The notes under the pieces are model-generated. The model searched no databases and was not told the origin of the DNA. It saw only the letters and a list, made by a program, of their open reading frames with translations. A program made the position numbers and the translations under genes. This document shows, one piece after another, positions 35,636-43,121 of a DNA stretch of 64,000 nt. Numbering within the stretch: position 1 is the first letter of the stretch; each line of letters starts with the position of its first letter. Source of the stretch: Calditrichia bacterium (GTDB lineage Bacteria; Calditrichota; Calditrichia; RBG-13-44-9; J075). The stretch is from positions 210,348 through 274,347 of the forward strand of contig JANQRS010000018.1 in NCBI GenBank assembly GCA_028284445.1, written 5' to 3'.

Positions 35636-36438
35636 CAGAAATCGCCAACAAACTTCTAGGAAACATCGGGCGCTCAACGCTTGATGTTCTGCAACAGCTG
35701 CGCGGCGTACGCTCGCTCACAGCAGAAGCGGGCTACTGGATGTTCATCGCGCCGTTCCGCTCTCAAAAGCTCAAGTGGAAGAACACCATCGAACAAATGG
35801 TCAAGATTGGCTTCAATTCCATGCCGATTGTTTTGCTGATTGCATTCTTCGTTGGTTTGATCATCGCAATGCAGTCTGCCTATCAGCTGGAGCGCTTCGG
35901 AACAACGATCTATGTCGCCAATCTGGTGGCAGTTTCCCTAACCCGTGAGTTAGCCCCTTTGCTAACAGCAATTATTGTCACCGGTCGCAGCGGCTCGGCA
36001 ATTACGGCCGAAATCGGTACCATGAAAGTATCTGAGGAAGTGGATGCATTGCAAACAATGGGTCTCAATCCCGTGCGTTTTCTGGTAGTACCGCGCCTGC
36101 TGGCTATTATGATTATGCTGCCCTGCCTGACTGTGATCGCTGATCTCGTTGGCATTTTCGGGGGATATGTGCTGGCAATGGGCACACTTGACCTGACTTC
36201 GGTCCGCTACATTGACCAAACCATTTCGGCATTAACTTTTCGGGATTTATCCAGCGGTCTGATCAAGAGCGTATTTTTTGCCTTCATTATCGGCATGAAC
36301 GGCTGCTTCCAGGGACTCAGTGTCCGTGGCGGTGCAGAAGGGGTAGGTAAATCAACCACGCGTTCAGTGGTTGTTTCCATATTTCTGATTATCCTGGCCG
36401 ACGTATTTTTCACCTTTCTGTTCTTTTCTACCTTTTGA
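35632..36438 (+). CDS. mlaE: MlaE-family ABC transporter permease
   Basis: A 268-residue inner-membrane permease with about six helices. Family blocks are visible: VLLIAFFVGLIIAMQSAYQ, SLTRELAPLLTAIIVTGRSG, AEIGTMKVSEEVDALQTMGL and LVVPRLLAIMIMLPCL. MlaE forms the membrane core of the MCE phospholipid/hydrophobe transporter with MlaF and MlaD. The gene overlaps the STAS gene by 4 nt, and mlaF starts 7 nt after its stop. The N-terminal extension of about 60 residues before the first helix (ANKLLGNIGRSTLDVLQQ) is normal for the family. Confidence 0.95.
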   Translation: MTEIANKLLGNIGRSTLDVLQQLRGVRSLTAEAGYWMFIAPFRSQKLKWKNTIEQMVKIGFNSMPIVLLIAFFVGLIIAMQSAYQLERFGTTIYVANLVAVSLTRELAPLLTAIIVTGRSGSAITAEIGTMKVSEEVDALQTMGLNPVRFLVVPRLLAIMIMLPCLTVIADLVGIFGGYVLAMGTLDLTSVRYIDQTISALTFRDLSSGLIKSVFFAFIIGMNGCFQGLSVRGGAEGVGKSTTRSVVVSIFLIILADVFFTFLFFSTF

Positions 36439-36444
36439 GGCGTT

Positions 36445-37239
36445 ATGCAGGAACCAATTATTCAGATTAAAGATCTGGTTGCCGCGTATGGCGACCGCGA
36501 GGTGCTGAAGGGCATCAACCTGGACATCTACCCGGGTGAATCCATCGCTATTCTCGGGCGATCCGGCTGCGGGAAAAGTACTTTGCTTCGCCACATGATT
36601 GGCCTTGCTCAGCCCAAGAGCGGTGAAGTGCGCATCAAGGGCGAAGATATTGGTTCAATGAATGAAGAAGAGCGCAATGAGGTGTTAAAAAAAACCGGCA
36701 TGTTATTTCAATCTGCGGCCTTATTCAATTCGATGACCGTCGGAGACAATGTCGCCTTCCCATTGCGTGAGCATACCGACCTGGAAGAAAGCACCATTTC
36801 TATTATGATGAAAATGAAGCTCGATCTGGTTGGGCTTAGCGGATTTGATGATTTCAAACCAGCAGAACTGTCCGGTGGGATGAAAAAACGCGCCGGACTG
36901 GCTCGCGCCCTGGCGATGGATCCGGAAATTTTGTTTTGCGACGAACCATCTGCCGGTCTGGACCCGATTGTTGGCGCAGGCCTCGACAATCTGATTCGAC
37001 GCCTGCAAAAAGCATTTAACATGACCATCGTGGTGGTCACCCATGAAATGGAATCCGTTTATATCATCGCTGATCGAATTGCGATGCTGCATGAAGGCCG
37101 CATCCTGGCGGTCGGCACAAAAGACGAATTGCTGAATCATCCTGACCCGCGTGTAAAGCAATTCCTGAATCGCGAAGCGGATGATGAAGAAATGGATCGC
37201 GACAGTTATTTGAAGACCATTATGGGGAAGGATGAGTAG
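36445..37239 (+). CDS. mlaF: MlaF-family ABC transporter ATP-binding protein
   Basis: A 264-residue ATPase with Walker A G-R-S-G-C-G-K-S-T, Q-loop LFQSAALFNSM, signature L-S-G-G-M-K-K-R, Walker B ILFCDEP followed by SAGLDP, and H-loop VVVTHEM. The SAGLDPI form and the C-terminal NREADDEE tail are typical of MlaF-type subunits. GAGG lies 5 nt before the ATG. It pairs with the MlaE permease immediately upstream. The next gene (mlaD) follows after a 180-bp spacer filled with repeats. Confidence 0.95.
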   Translation: MQEPIIQIKDLVAAYGDREVLKGINLDIYPGESIAILGRSGCGKSTLLRHMIGLAQPKSGEVRIKGEDIGSMNEEERNEVLKKTGMLFQSAALFNSMTVGDNVAFPLREHTDLEESTISIMMKMKLDLVGLSGFDDFKPAELSGGMKKRAGLARALAMDPEILFCDEPSAGLDPIVGAGLDNLIRRLQKAFNMTIVVVTHEMESVYIIADRIAMLHEGRILAVGTKDELLNHPDPRVKQFLNREADDEEMDRDSYLKTIMGKDE

Positions 37240-37248
37240 CAGGGAATA

Positions 37249-37269
37249 GAGATTGGAGATTAGAGATTA
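37249..37269. repeat. Short heptamer array GAGATT(G/A) x3
   Basis: Three tandem 7-bp units within the mlaF-mlaD spacer, immediately left of element G copy 2. This mirrors the GAAGATT array left of copy 1. Confidence 0.75.
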
Positions 37270-37275
37270 GATCCA

Positions 37276-37352
37276 TTTTCTTTTCACCTAAGAATACCCA
37301 GTAGGGGTTAAATATCTATCGCCGCGGGTTTGTTTATTCACCCGGGGAATGA
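37276..37352. repeat. Dispersed element G, copy 2
   Basis: About 75 bp opening TTCTTTTCACCTA, with a CGCGGGTTTG/CACCCGGGG hairpin. It is similar to 23243-23320. It lies inside the transporter operon; an ATCTAGCATC direct repeat follows at 37382-37405. Confidence 0.7.
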
Positions 37353-37419
37353 AAATGACAATTAAATATCTGGTATCCAGGATCTAGCATCAAGTATCTA
37401 GCATCCATCGGGAGAGTGT

Positions 37420-38316
37420 ATGGAATTTAAATCGAATGAAATCAAGGCCGGGGTCATGGTATTGCTTGCTGCCATGGTATTTGCAGCATTTCTTTTTGCC
37501 ATTTTCGGCGTTGGCTGGGGCGAGAAGACCAAGAATTATGTTATCCACCTGGAATATGTTGGCGGGATCTCTGAAGGATCTCTCGTCAAGTTCCGGGGTA
37601 TGGACGTTGGACGAGTTACCTCCATCCTGTTGCCGACCAGCGAGGAAAGCCGTGTTGGTCTTCAGATCGAGGTAAAGGACGATACGCCGGTGAGAGAAGA
37701 CTCGAAGGCATACGTCACTTCCGTTGGATTAATGAGCGAAATGCACATCGAAATCAGTGCCGGTTCACCGGGCTCTCCGTCATTGGCGGCAGGCAAAGAA
37801 CTCGGCACACGTGAAGTCCTGACCTATGCGCAGTTGGCAGATGTCTTTGGCGAAATGGGCACTGGCGCCCAGGTGCTGATGGAGAAGGTGACCGATGTAT
37901 TCAACGAAACCAATCAGCAACGCCTGGCATCGATGATGGACAATATGGACGGGATGATTAAGGAAAGCCGCCAGCCGGTGGTTTCAGCGGCAGACAATCT
38001 GGACCGCCTCAGCAAGCAGCTCAACACTTTGAGCGGCAGCGTCAACGATTTGACGAAGCAGAATATCAACAATATTGATTCGATCATGACCAATCTAAAA
38101 GCAGCCACTGACGGCACCAATCGCCTGCTTGCGGAACTGCAGTCATCCGTACTCGATTGGGAATCCTTGATGTCGTCAAACAATCAGCGCATCATCGAGA
38201 TGATCGAAAACCATCGCAACGTGTCGCAAAACATGGAAGAATTCTCGCGCATCATCAAAGAACAACCCTGGCTCTTAATTCGCAAGGACGCGCCGCCCGA
38301 GCGGAAGATGCCTTAG
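37420..38316 (+). CDS. mlaD: MlaD-family MCE-domain protein
   Basis: A 298-residue protein with GGGAG 5 nt before the ATG. An N-terminal membrane helix (MVLLAAMVFAAFLFAIFGV) is followed by one MCE domain at about 40-125 (YVGGISEGSLVKFRGMDVGRV, TPVREDSKAYVTSVGLMSEMHIEI). A long alpha-helical periplasmic tail with coiled-coil character follows (LDRLSKQLNTLSGSVNDL). MCE proteins form hexameric rings that carry lipids between membranes and dock on MlaEF. The helical tail suggests a needle-like extension, as in longer MCE proteins. It is separated from mlaF by 180 bp of repeat-rich DNA but in the same direction. Confidence 0.94.
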   Translation: MEFKSNEIKAGVMVLLAAMVFAAFLFAIFGVGWGEKTKNYVIHLEYVGGISEGSLVKFRGMDVGRVTSILLPTSEESRVGLQIEVKDDTPVREDSKAYVTSVGLMSEMHIEISAGSPGSPSLAAGKELGTREVLTYAQLADVFGEMGTGAQVLMEKVTDVFNETNQQRLASMMDNMDGMIKESRQPVVSAADNLDRLSKQLNTLSGSVNDLTKQNINNIDSIMTNLKAATDGTNRLLAELQSSVLDWESLMSSNNQRIIEMIENHRNVSQNMEEFSRIIKEQPWLLIRKDAPPERKMP

Positions 38317-38351
38317 CAATTTGATCTACAAATTAGAAATTAGAAGAAACA

Positions 38352-38391
38352 TCCCCCCTCTATCTCCCCCCGGGGGGAGATAGAGGGGGGA
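38352..38391. repeat. Palindrome family B, copy 3
   Basis: A perfect 40-bp palindrome (arms 38352-38371 and 38372-38391). It lies 35 nt after the mlaD stop and before the auxiliary lipoprotein gene, so inside the presumed operon. Confidence 0.9.
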
Positions 38392-38420
38392 CGATAAACG
38401 CTTGACGATTTGAGTAACAA

Positions 38421-39047
38421 ATGAACAGGGGTACCCTCTTGAAGACATTGATTCAAACATTATTGAAAATCACGTTCGTGCTTATGATTGCAGTCGCTTT
38501 ACAAAACTGCTCCGGCGTGCCGCAAACATATTATTATCAGATCGATTACGATATGCCGGCATCATCGAGCCAGGCACTGCCGATCAATCTCGGCATTACC
38601 CAATTCAAGGCAGATATTCCCTACCAGGGCGACCGCATTGTCTATCGTAGCTCGCAGTACGAAGTACAATACTATCATTATCGTCGCTGGGTAGCACCAC
38701 CAGTAAAGCTGGCTGAGCAGATGACGGTGGAACAGTTCATGACCTCCGGCGCTTTTCGCCAGGTAAGAACCTTGCCCTTTCAAACCAGCGTCGACTATAT
38801 CCTGGGCGGCAATATTGAAGCGTTTGAGGAGTGGGATGAAGAGAATTCCTGGTTCGGTAATGTGCGGATCAACTTTCATTTAACGGAGCGCAAGAGCGGC
38901 GATATCGTTTGGCAAAAAACCTTCAGCAAAAAAACCGCAGCGGCCAAACGCGAGCCGGTTGAGGTAGTGAAGGCAATCAGCGAAAGCATGCGTCAGGTAT
39001 TGGCTGAGGCTCAAGGTGATATTGTTGCATATTTGAAGGCGAAGTAA
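38421..39047 (+). CDS. ABC-type transport auxiliary lipoprotein (PqiC/DUF330-like)
   Basis: A 208-residue lipoprotein; the lipobox is VALQNC. The start is ATG 38421 or, more attractively by ribosome site, TTG 38439 (AGGGG 7 nt upstream). The mature part shows YYYQIDYDMP, INLGITQFKADIPYQGDRIVYRSSQYEVQYYHYRRWVAPP and a late KAISESMRQVLAE. This resembles the ABC_trans_aux family, whose members (PqiC-like) are outer-membrane partners of MCE transporters. Position as the last gene of the MCE operon supports this. It is convergent with the lipoprotein gene ending at 39187. Confidence 0.85.
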   Translation: MNRGTLLKTLIQTLLKITFVLMIAVALQNCSGVPQTYYYQIDYDMPASSSQALPINLGITQFKADIPYQGDRIVYRSSQYEVQYYHYRRWVAPPVKLAEQMTVEQFMTSGAFRQVRTLPFQTSVDYILGGNIEAFEEWDEENSWFGNVRINFHLTERKSGDIVWQKTFSKKTAAAKREPVEVVKAISESMRQVLAEAQGDIVAYLKAK

Positions 39048-39132
39048 TTAACCAATTCCAAACAGCAAAGTTCAAATTCAAGGGGCCCTAAATACCACCA
39101 GTATTTCCTTCGAATTTAGGGTATCGAGATTT

Positions 39133-39180
39133 AGACATCCCCCTGTTTCCCCCTTCGAAGGGGGATACAGGGGGATGTCT
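39133..39180. repeat. Palindrome family A, copy 4
   Basis: A near-perfect 48-bp palindrome (AGACATCCCC outer arms) between convergent genes. It lies 6 nt from the minus-strand stop at 39187 and could terminate both transcripts. Confidence 0.9.
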
Positions 39181-39186
39181 ATGTTC

Positions 39187-40401
39187 CTACATTTTAGAAT
39201 CCAATCTCACCCTCGCCAATTTCACCTGCATTTTGCCTCCTGAAACATCTGTCAAAGCCAAATACAAATCCTTGTTCGTAGCAGCCATGCGTGGAAATCC
39301 GCTGCGCCGCTCTGCTGACGTCGTTGCAGCCGTTAAGGCAGATTGCTCATTACCTGCTGGCGTAAAAGATTTCAAACGGATATTGACTGCCTGCGCCTCT
39401 TGCTCCAACCAACTGACCCAAATGCTCTTGTCAGCGCGTATCTCCACGTCAACTCGCCCCAATGGATTACCGTCATCAACTCGAATCGGTACATCAAAAT
39501 TGGCGCCGCCGTCTTTGCTGACAGCCAGTAAAACCGTTGGTATATCCCGAGCTCCAGTAAACCAGGCTACTGCAACAAAAGCTCCGTGAGCGGAAACCGC
39601 CGGACCATTGACCGGGCATCCGGCAATCTTCCAATTGTCATCCCAGATAGATTTCGGCGCTTCCCATTCGTTCCCTATTCGCCGGGCAATAGAGATATCG
39701 CGAATCTCATCATCTGAGCGGTCGCGATAAACAATGACACTGCCGCCCGGTATCAGGGCAGCATCTGTCTGACAGCAGTCGCAAACGCGTTCATCAACTA
39801 TTGCTTCGTCGCTAATGGCACCATCAGATGAAATTCTTGCCGCTCGCAAGGTCATTTCTTTCTTGTCTGCGGCATAATTGCGCCCATCCAGCCAGTGCAG
39901 CAAGAAACCGCCGCCGGATTGCGGCAGTATGGAGACAAAGCCATGCTCGGTTGCCGTGCCGTCATCATGCGGTACGATACTTTCGCTGATACGCTCCAGC
40001 TTAAATCGCACGTCATACGCGTACGTGCCCTCTCCGCTCTTTTGCAGCCAGTGAAACGCCTTTTGTCCATTCTCCCCAACAACTATAGAAGGAAAATCAG
40101 CCCAGTTAACAAACAGGTCCGACCGGGCCATCACCTCTCGAACCGGAGTCCAATTATCATTATCAAGAACGCTATACTCCAGCGCCCAGTTCGTCGAATC
40201 AACTTGCCGGAGCCAGCTGAGGCAGAGGCTGTCGTTAGCACCGGCATATAGAAATGGCACTTGGCTAAGGCTGTCGGCGGATGTTTGTATTTCGATAACG
40301 GCAGGCTGGCTATCTGCTGGCGGTGCTTGCTCGTTGCAAGCATAGAAAAATAGTAGCAGGAGCAGTGGCAGGATACGAGGTTTGAATGACAGACTCATCA
40401 T
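39187..40401 (-). CDS. BNR/sialidase-like propeller lipoprotein
   Basis: A 404-residue protein with a signal peptide ending LFFYAC (lipobox). The mature part has propeller-like repeats with Asp-box-type turns (LAVSKDGGANFDVPI, IYRDRSDDE-like VIVYRDRSDDEIRD) and a Cys-rich block DERVCDCCQTD followed by AGCPVNGPAVS. This Cys pattern recurs in a group of exo-alpha-sialidase-like lipoproteins of unknown substrate. Classical sialidase active-site arginines cannot be confirmed by eye. It may bind or cleave a glycan, or act only as a binding propeller. It lies 72 bp upstream of the end of the acetoacetyl-CoA synthetase gene, with a truncated palindrome between. Confidence 0.75.
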   Translation of the reverse strand: MMSLSFKPRILPLLLLLFFYACNEQAPPADSQPAVIEIQTSADSLSQVPFLYAGANDSLCLSWLRQVDSTNWALEYSVLDNDNWTPVREVMARSDLFVNWADFPSIVVGENGQKAFHWLQKSGEGTYAYDVRFKLERISESIVPHDDGTATEHGFVSILPQSGGGFLLHWLDGRNYAADKKEMTLRAARISSDGAISDEAIVDERVCDCCQTDAALIPGGSVIVYRDRSDDEIRDISIARRIGNEWEAPKSIWDDNWKIAGCPVNGPAVSAHGAFVAVAWFTGARDIPTVLLAVSKDGGANFDVPIRVDDGNPLGRVDVEIRADKSIWVSWLEQEAQAVNIRLKSFTPAGNEQSALTAATTSAERRSGFPRMAATNKDLYLALTDVSGGKMQVKLARVRLDSKM

Positions 40402-40430
40402 AGTTGATTTTTGCTGTATTTTAAATCTTT

Positions 40431-40467
40431 AGACATCCCCCTGTTTCCCCTTCGAAGGGGGATGTCT
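40431..40467. repeat. Palindrome family A, copy 5, truncated arm
   Basis: The left arm and centre are intact, but the right arm lacks about 11 nt compared with copy 4, leaving GATGTCT directly after the G-run. It lies 6 nt beyond the stop at 40474. Confidence 0.85.
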
Positions 40468-40473
40468 TGTTTT

Positions 40474-42459
40474 CTACTTCCGCAATCTCTCCCTAAAATC
40501 AACGAAGAAATCCAGCGATTCCGGATTCTTCATAGAGTCAGGATTTGCGGCTTTATCAATGTCGATTCCCATTAAAATCTTCTTCACCGGAGCCTCCAGC
40601 TTCTTGCCGGAAATGGTGTAGGGAATGTCTTCAACCTCGATGATCTCATCGGGTACATGCCGCGGAGAATATTCTGAGCGCAGTGTTTTTTTGATTTCCT
40701 GACGCAGCTGATCATCAAGTTCAACACCGTTGTTAACGGCGACGAACAGAGGCATGTAGTGATCACCATTTGCCTGTTCAAGGTTGACGATCAGGCTATC
40801 CCGCACGCCTTTGACCTTATCGACGGCCCGATAGATTTCGGCAGTACCGATGCGCACACCGTGGCGATTCAGCGTCGCGTCGGAGCGTCCATGGATAATT
40901 AAAGTATGTCGCGGAGTAATGCTCAGCCAATCACCATGCCGCCAAATTTGCGGAAACATCTCAAAATAACTGGCCAGGTATCGCTTTTTGCCTTCATCAT
41001 TCCAAAAATAGATGGGCATTGACGGCATAGGCTTGGTAACCACCATCTCACCAACTTCATCGACAATCGCTTCGCCAGCATCATTATAGGCAAACATGCT
41101 GCACCCCAAACAGCGCCGCTGAATTTCGCCGAGATAAACCGGTTCGCTGGGACAACCACCCACCCAAGCAGTGCAAACATCGGTTCCGCCGCTCATTGAA
41201 CAGAGCCAGATATCCTCACCGATATTTTTGTATATCCAGTCAAATCCTTCCGGCGGCAGCGGCGCACCGGTTGACCCGATTGAACGGAGACAGGACAGAT
41301 TGTATTGGGCACCGGGATTCAATCCGGCCTTCATGCAGGCAACAATAAAAGGAGCGCTGGTGCCAAAGTGATGGATCCCGGTCTCTTCTGCAAACTGCCA
41401 GAGTCCATTCAAATCGGGATAATTGGGCGCACCGTCGTAGAGAACAATCGTTGCGCCAACCAGCAAGGACGCCTGCACAAAATTCCACATCATCCAGCCA
41501 GTGGTAGAATACCAGAAAAAGCGTTCGCCGGCATGAACATCATTGTGAAAAGCAAGGTATTTGTAATGCTCTAGCAAAACCCCGCCCTGGGAATGGGTAA
41601 TGGCTTTGGGTATGCCGGTGGTGCCAGACGAGTAAAGCACCCAGATCGGATGCTCAAAGGGCACGGCGGTAAATTCCAGTCCGGCATTCTCTTTCTCAAT
41701 GGCATCCTGCCACCAAATGACATTGCCGAATTGGCTAACGTCCGGATGTTCATTCAAATAGGGCACGATGAGCACAGTTTCTACGCTGTTAAGCTCGCTC
41801 TTCAGCTCCGCCACGGTGTCCGTCTTATCATATGGCTTTCCGTTGTATTGATAGCCATCTACGGCAATCAACACTTTTGGTTCTATCTGCTGAAATCGAT
41901 CAACGACGCTCTTGGCGCCAAAATCGGGAGAACAGCTCGACCAAATGGCCCCAAGCGAACAGGCGGCGAGGAAGGCAACGGTTGCCTCAGGGATATTCGG
42001 GAGATAAGCGACCACACAATCACCTTTTCCAACGCCGGCATCGATCAAGGTTTGCCTGACGGCTGCGACTTGCTTCCGCAAGCTGGCCCAGCTAATCTCA
42101 ACCAGTGAGTGACGCTCCGAACGGAACACAATCGCTGGAAATTCATCGGCGGCGCTGCGAAAAATATGTTCGGCATAATTCAAGGTGCTGCCGGGAAACC
42201 AGGCCGTATCAGGCATGGGATCATTTGTATGCACACAAAGATGCGGAGAATGAGCAATAATGCCAAAGTAATCCCATATTGCTTGCCAAAAAGGGCCGGT
42301 TTCATCAACAGACCATTGCCAGAGCGCATCGTAGTTCTCGAAGCGTAAATGGTGTTCGATTTCCAGCCAGTTCATAAATTGGCGAAGGTTGGACTGCTTT
42401 ACAAATTCAGGAGAGGGTTGCCAAAGTAATTGGCCGGCATTTTTACGTTTCCCAGTCAT
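40474..42459 (-). CDS. Acetoacetyl-CoA synthetase (acetoacetate-CoA ligase)
   Basis: About 661 residues of the ANL adenylating family. The N-terminal LWQPSPEFVKQSNLRQFMNWL and the AMP-binding motif YSSGTTGIPKAITHSQGG are typical of acetoacetate-CoA ligases. Also visible are GSTGAPLPPEGFDWIYKNIG, SMSGGTDVCTAWVGGCP and the C-terminal lysine region TISGKKLEAPVKKIL. The enzyme activates acetoacetate with ATP and CoA in the cytoplasm, feeding ketone-body or polyhydroxyalkanoate/fatty-acid metabolism. ATG 42459 is preferred over TTG 42465. It stands alone among exported-protein genes, and its transcript partners are not evident. Length matches the family. Confidence 0.95.
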   Translation of the reverse strand: MTGKRKNAGQLLWQPSPEFVKQSNLRQFMNWLEIEHHLRFENYDALWQWSVDETGPFWQAIWDYFGIIAHSPHLCVHTNDPMPDTAWFPGSTLNYAEHIFRSAADEFPAIVFRSERHSLVEISWASLRKQVAAVRQTLIDAGVGKGDCVVAYLPNIPEATVAFLAACSLGAIWSSCSPDFGAKSVVDRFQQIEPKVLIAVDGYQYNGKPYDKTDTVAELKSELNSVETVLIVPYLNEHPDVSQFGNVIWWQDAIEKENAGLEFTAVPFEHPIWVLYSSGTTGIPKAITHSQGGVLLEHYKYLAFHNDVHAGERFFWYSTTGWMMWNFVQASLLVGATIVLYDGAPNYPDLNGLWQFAEETGIHHFGTSAPFIVACMKAGLNPGAQYNLSCLRSIGSTGAPLPPEGFDWIYKNIGEDIWLCSMSGGTDVCTAWVGGCPSEPVYLGEIQRRCLGCSMFAYNDAGEAIVDEVGEMVVTKPMPSMPIYFWNDEGKKRYLASYFEMFPQIWRHGDWLSITPRHTLIIHGRSDATLNRHGVRIGTAEIYRAVDKVKGVRDSLIVNLEQANGDHYMPLFVAVNNGVELDDQLRQEIKKTLRSEYSPRHVPDEIIEVEDIPYTISGKKLEAPVKKILMGIDIDKAANPDSMKNPESLDFFVDFRERLRK

Positions 42460-43121
42460 TCCCAATCAATTCCTTTATTCAGTCATCATGCTTAGTTCAT
42501 GATCGTGCCGCACTATGCCTGGAGTTTAGCATGAAAAAGGAATAAAGCCAAGAAAGTGATTCAATACAGCCGGCAATATCGAGGAATATTTTGTTGCCCG
42601 GAAAATTTGCCGGTTTGCCTCCAAATCATTAACTTCATTGACTTTACTCCCAAATGGAAATTGGAAAATCGCGTCAGGGAATGACCAAAATTGAGTCTTT
42701 TGGTGTCAGCCTGGATGCCACGATAAACTTTGCGGGCCAGTAAAGTAACCATTTATCCTGTTCAAGGCCCGGAAAAAGCATTTAGTTATTGGAACAATAC
42801 ATCTTTTTCACAAAAGTCCCGTAGTTATTAACCTAGCTGAAAGACACACGCAAAGAACGGCTACAGAGGTTCAGGGAAAAGGTAACGCGGCGTTCAACCA
42901 ACACCGTGATTGCAAGAACTCGATTTTTGTGTGAATGCTAATGACACATCTTAAGACGACACAGCGCCACAGTTCACCACACAACATTCAACTGCGCGGC
43001 TGCATGAACCTGCGAGGGCCGTGATATGTTCAAGCCTTAGATCCAATAAAAGACGAGAGGATGTCCATTTTCGGTCATCTAATATCCTTAAATCATTCAC
43101 TAAACAGTTATGGAGAATTGT
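42460..43121. other. Long leader/intergenic region before the TonB-dependent receptor
   Basis: Over 650 bp without a supported gene; a short minus-strand frame (42561-42752) has no recognisable features. No tRNA, known riboswitch or tandem repeat is recognised. Unlike most other spacers it contains none of the palindromes. It should hold divergent promoters, and may encode a structured leader for the receptor. Confidence 0.5.

Noticed and set aside
42561..42752. Minus-strand 63-codon frame in the receptor leader
   Set aside because: No ribosome site, signal or domain, and codon content unlike the neighbours.
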